64,000 nt of DNA from Protula sp. h YS-2021 (taxonomy: Eukaryota; Annelida; Polychaeta; Sabellida; Serpulidae). The translations under genes were made by a program, and so were the position numbers. Of the stretch, positions 63,826 through 64,000 are shown in pieces. Positions within the stretch are counted from its first letter, which is position 1; each line of letters begins with the position of its first letter. The stretch is from positions 15,020,599 through 15,084,598 of the forward strand of contig OX457029.1 in the NCBI GenBank assembly GCA_949752745.1, given 5' to 3'. Below the pieces are notes generated by a model. It made no database searches and had not been told where the DNA came from. It saw only the letters and a program-made list of their open reading frames with translations.

Positions 63826-64000
63826 CCATAGAGTTGGACCGCAAACACTAAAACATTTGTCACCAGTCTTAGTACGTGACTTTGGCACTTGAAGCACACA
63901 CTTGCTATTAGATCGCAGCACTCGGGAACTGGAAGACGGAACTAATAGCTCTGCTAGGTATCTGGGTGCTCGATTGTGAAGACAATTGAAGCACATTACA
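63826..64000 (-). pseudogene. CR1-like C-terminal fragment at the window edge
   Basis: Minus-strand frame with L-H-N-R-A-P-R-Y-L-A-E-L-L and G-P-T-L-W-N-S-L, the conserved C-terminal block after the reverse transcriptase in CR1-like elements. It runs off the window and is cut at ~63,825 by repeat family R. Confidence 0.65.

Overview
This is a repeat-rich, AT-rich stretch of a eukaryotic nuclear genome, most likely from an aquatic invertebrate. A mollusc is plausible from the mix of Polinton/Maverick, CR1-like, DIRS-like, P-element (THAP) and Mutator-like (MULE) DNA, but the exact taxon cannot be read from the sequence. I see no host housekeeping gene. Nearly everything recognisable is mobile DNA or its debris.

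Layout. (1) 1-235: decayed DIRS-type retrotransposon RNase H. (2) 1.96-2.53 kb: a dispersed repeat and a 76-bp tandem array. (3) 3,416-11,305: a 7.9-kb mobile element with ~2.9-kb terminal inverted repeats (TIRs). It starts 5'-AGTAGTT and is flanked by the 6-bp target-site duplication AAAATA. The TIRs are strings of unrelated tandem arrays plus two tRNA-like units each. The 2-kb core has two convergent genes: a PC4/SUB1-like single-strand DNA-binding protein and a C2H2 zinc-finger protein. No transposase or integrase is seen. (4) 11.6-14.5 kb: a ~78-bp satellite in two opposite orientations. (5) 14.76-23.85 kb and 46.2-54.9 kb: two old tandem copies of a ~7-kb non-coding segment. The second copy is split by the insertion in (6), and a Tc1 fossil sits in the first. 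(6) 25,747-45,893: a 20-kb Polinton/Maverick (adintovirus-like) unit that also starts 5'-AGTAGTT and is flanked by the 6-bp duplication CTCTAG. It is a giant palindrome. Two near-identical 8-kb arms each carry PC4-like, unknown, protease, capsid, basic, small, integrase, two more small proteins and ATPase genes. They flank a 4.1-kb loop holding the only substantial DNA polymerase B, which has one in-frame stop. (7) 50.8-51.3 kb: a 16-bp minisatellite. (8) 51.6-54.6 kb: three MULE-like elements, one nested in another, with 9-bp target duplications and TIRs made of short tandem units. One carries a FLYWCH protein lacking the transposase core. (9) 55.2-56.2 and 63.4-63.8 kb: copies of a repeat that keep a short reading frame open. 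(10) 58,086-60,689: a broken THAP-domain P-element transposase. (11) 60.9-64 kb: CR1-like retrotransposon remains.

How the parts fit. The two large elements share the AGTAGTT terminus, 6-bp target duplications, CRE (TGACGTCA)/TATA promoters near their ends and PC4-like genes. The small one is therefore best read as a non-autonomous or satellite relative that may use a Polinton integrase and protein-primed polymerase in trans. Within the Polinton, the genes from ATPase to protease run in one direction. Three neighbouring pairs overlap stop to start (ATGA or TGATG), which suggests coupled translation from shared messages. Because the palindrome has a proper target-site duplication, the fold-back form probably arose before integration.
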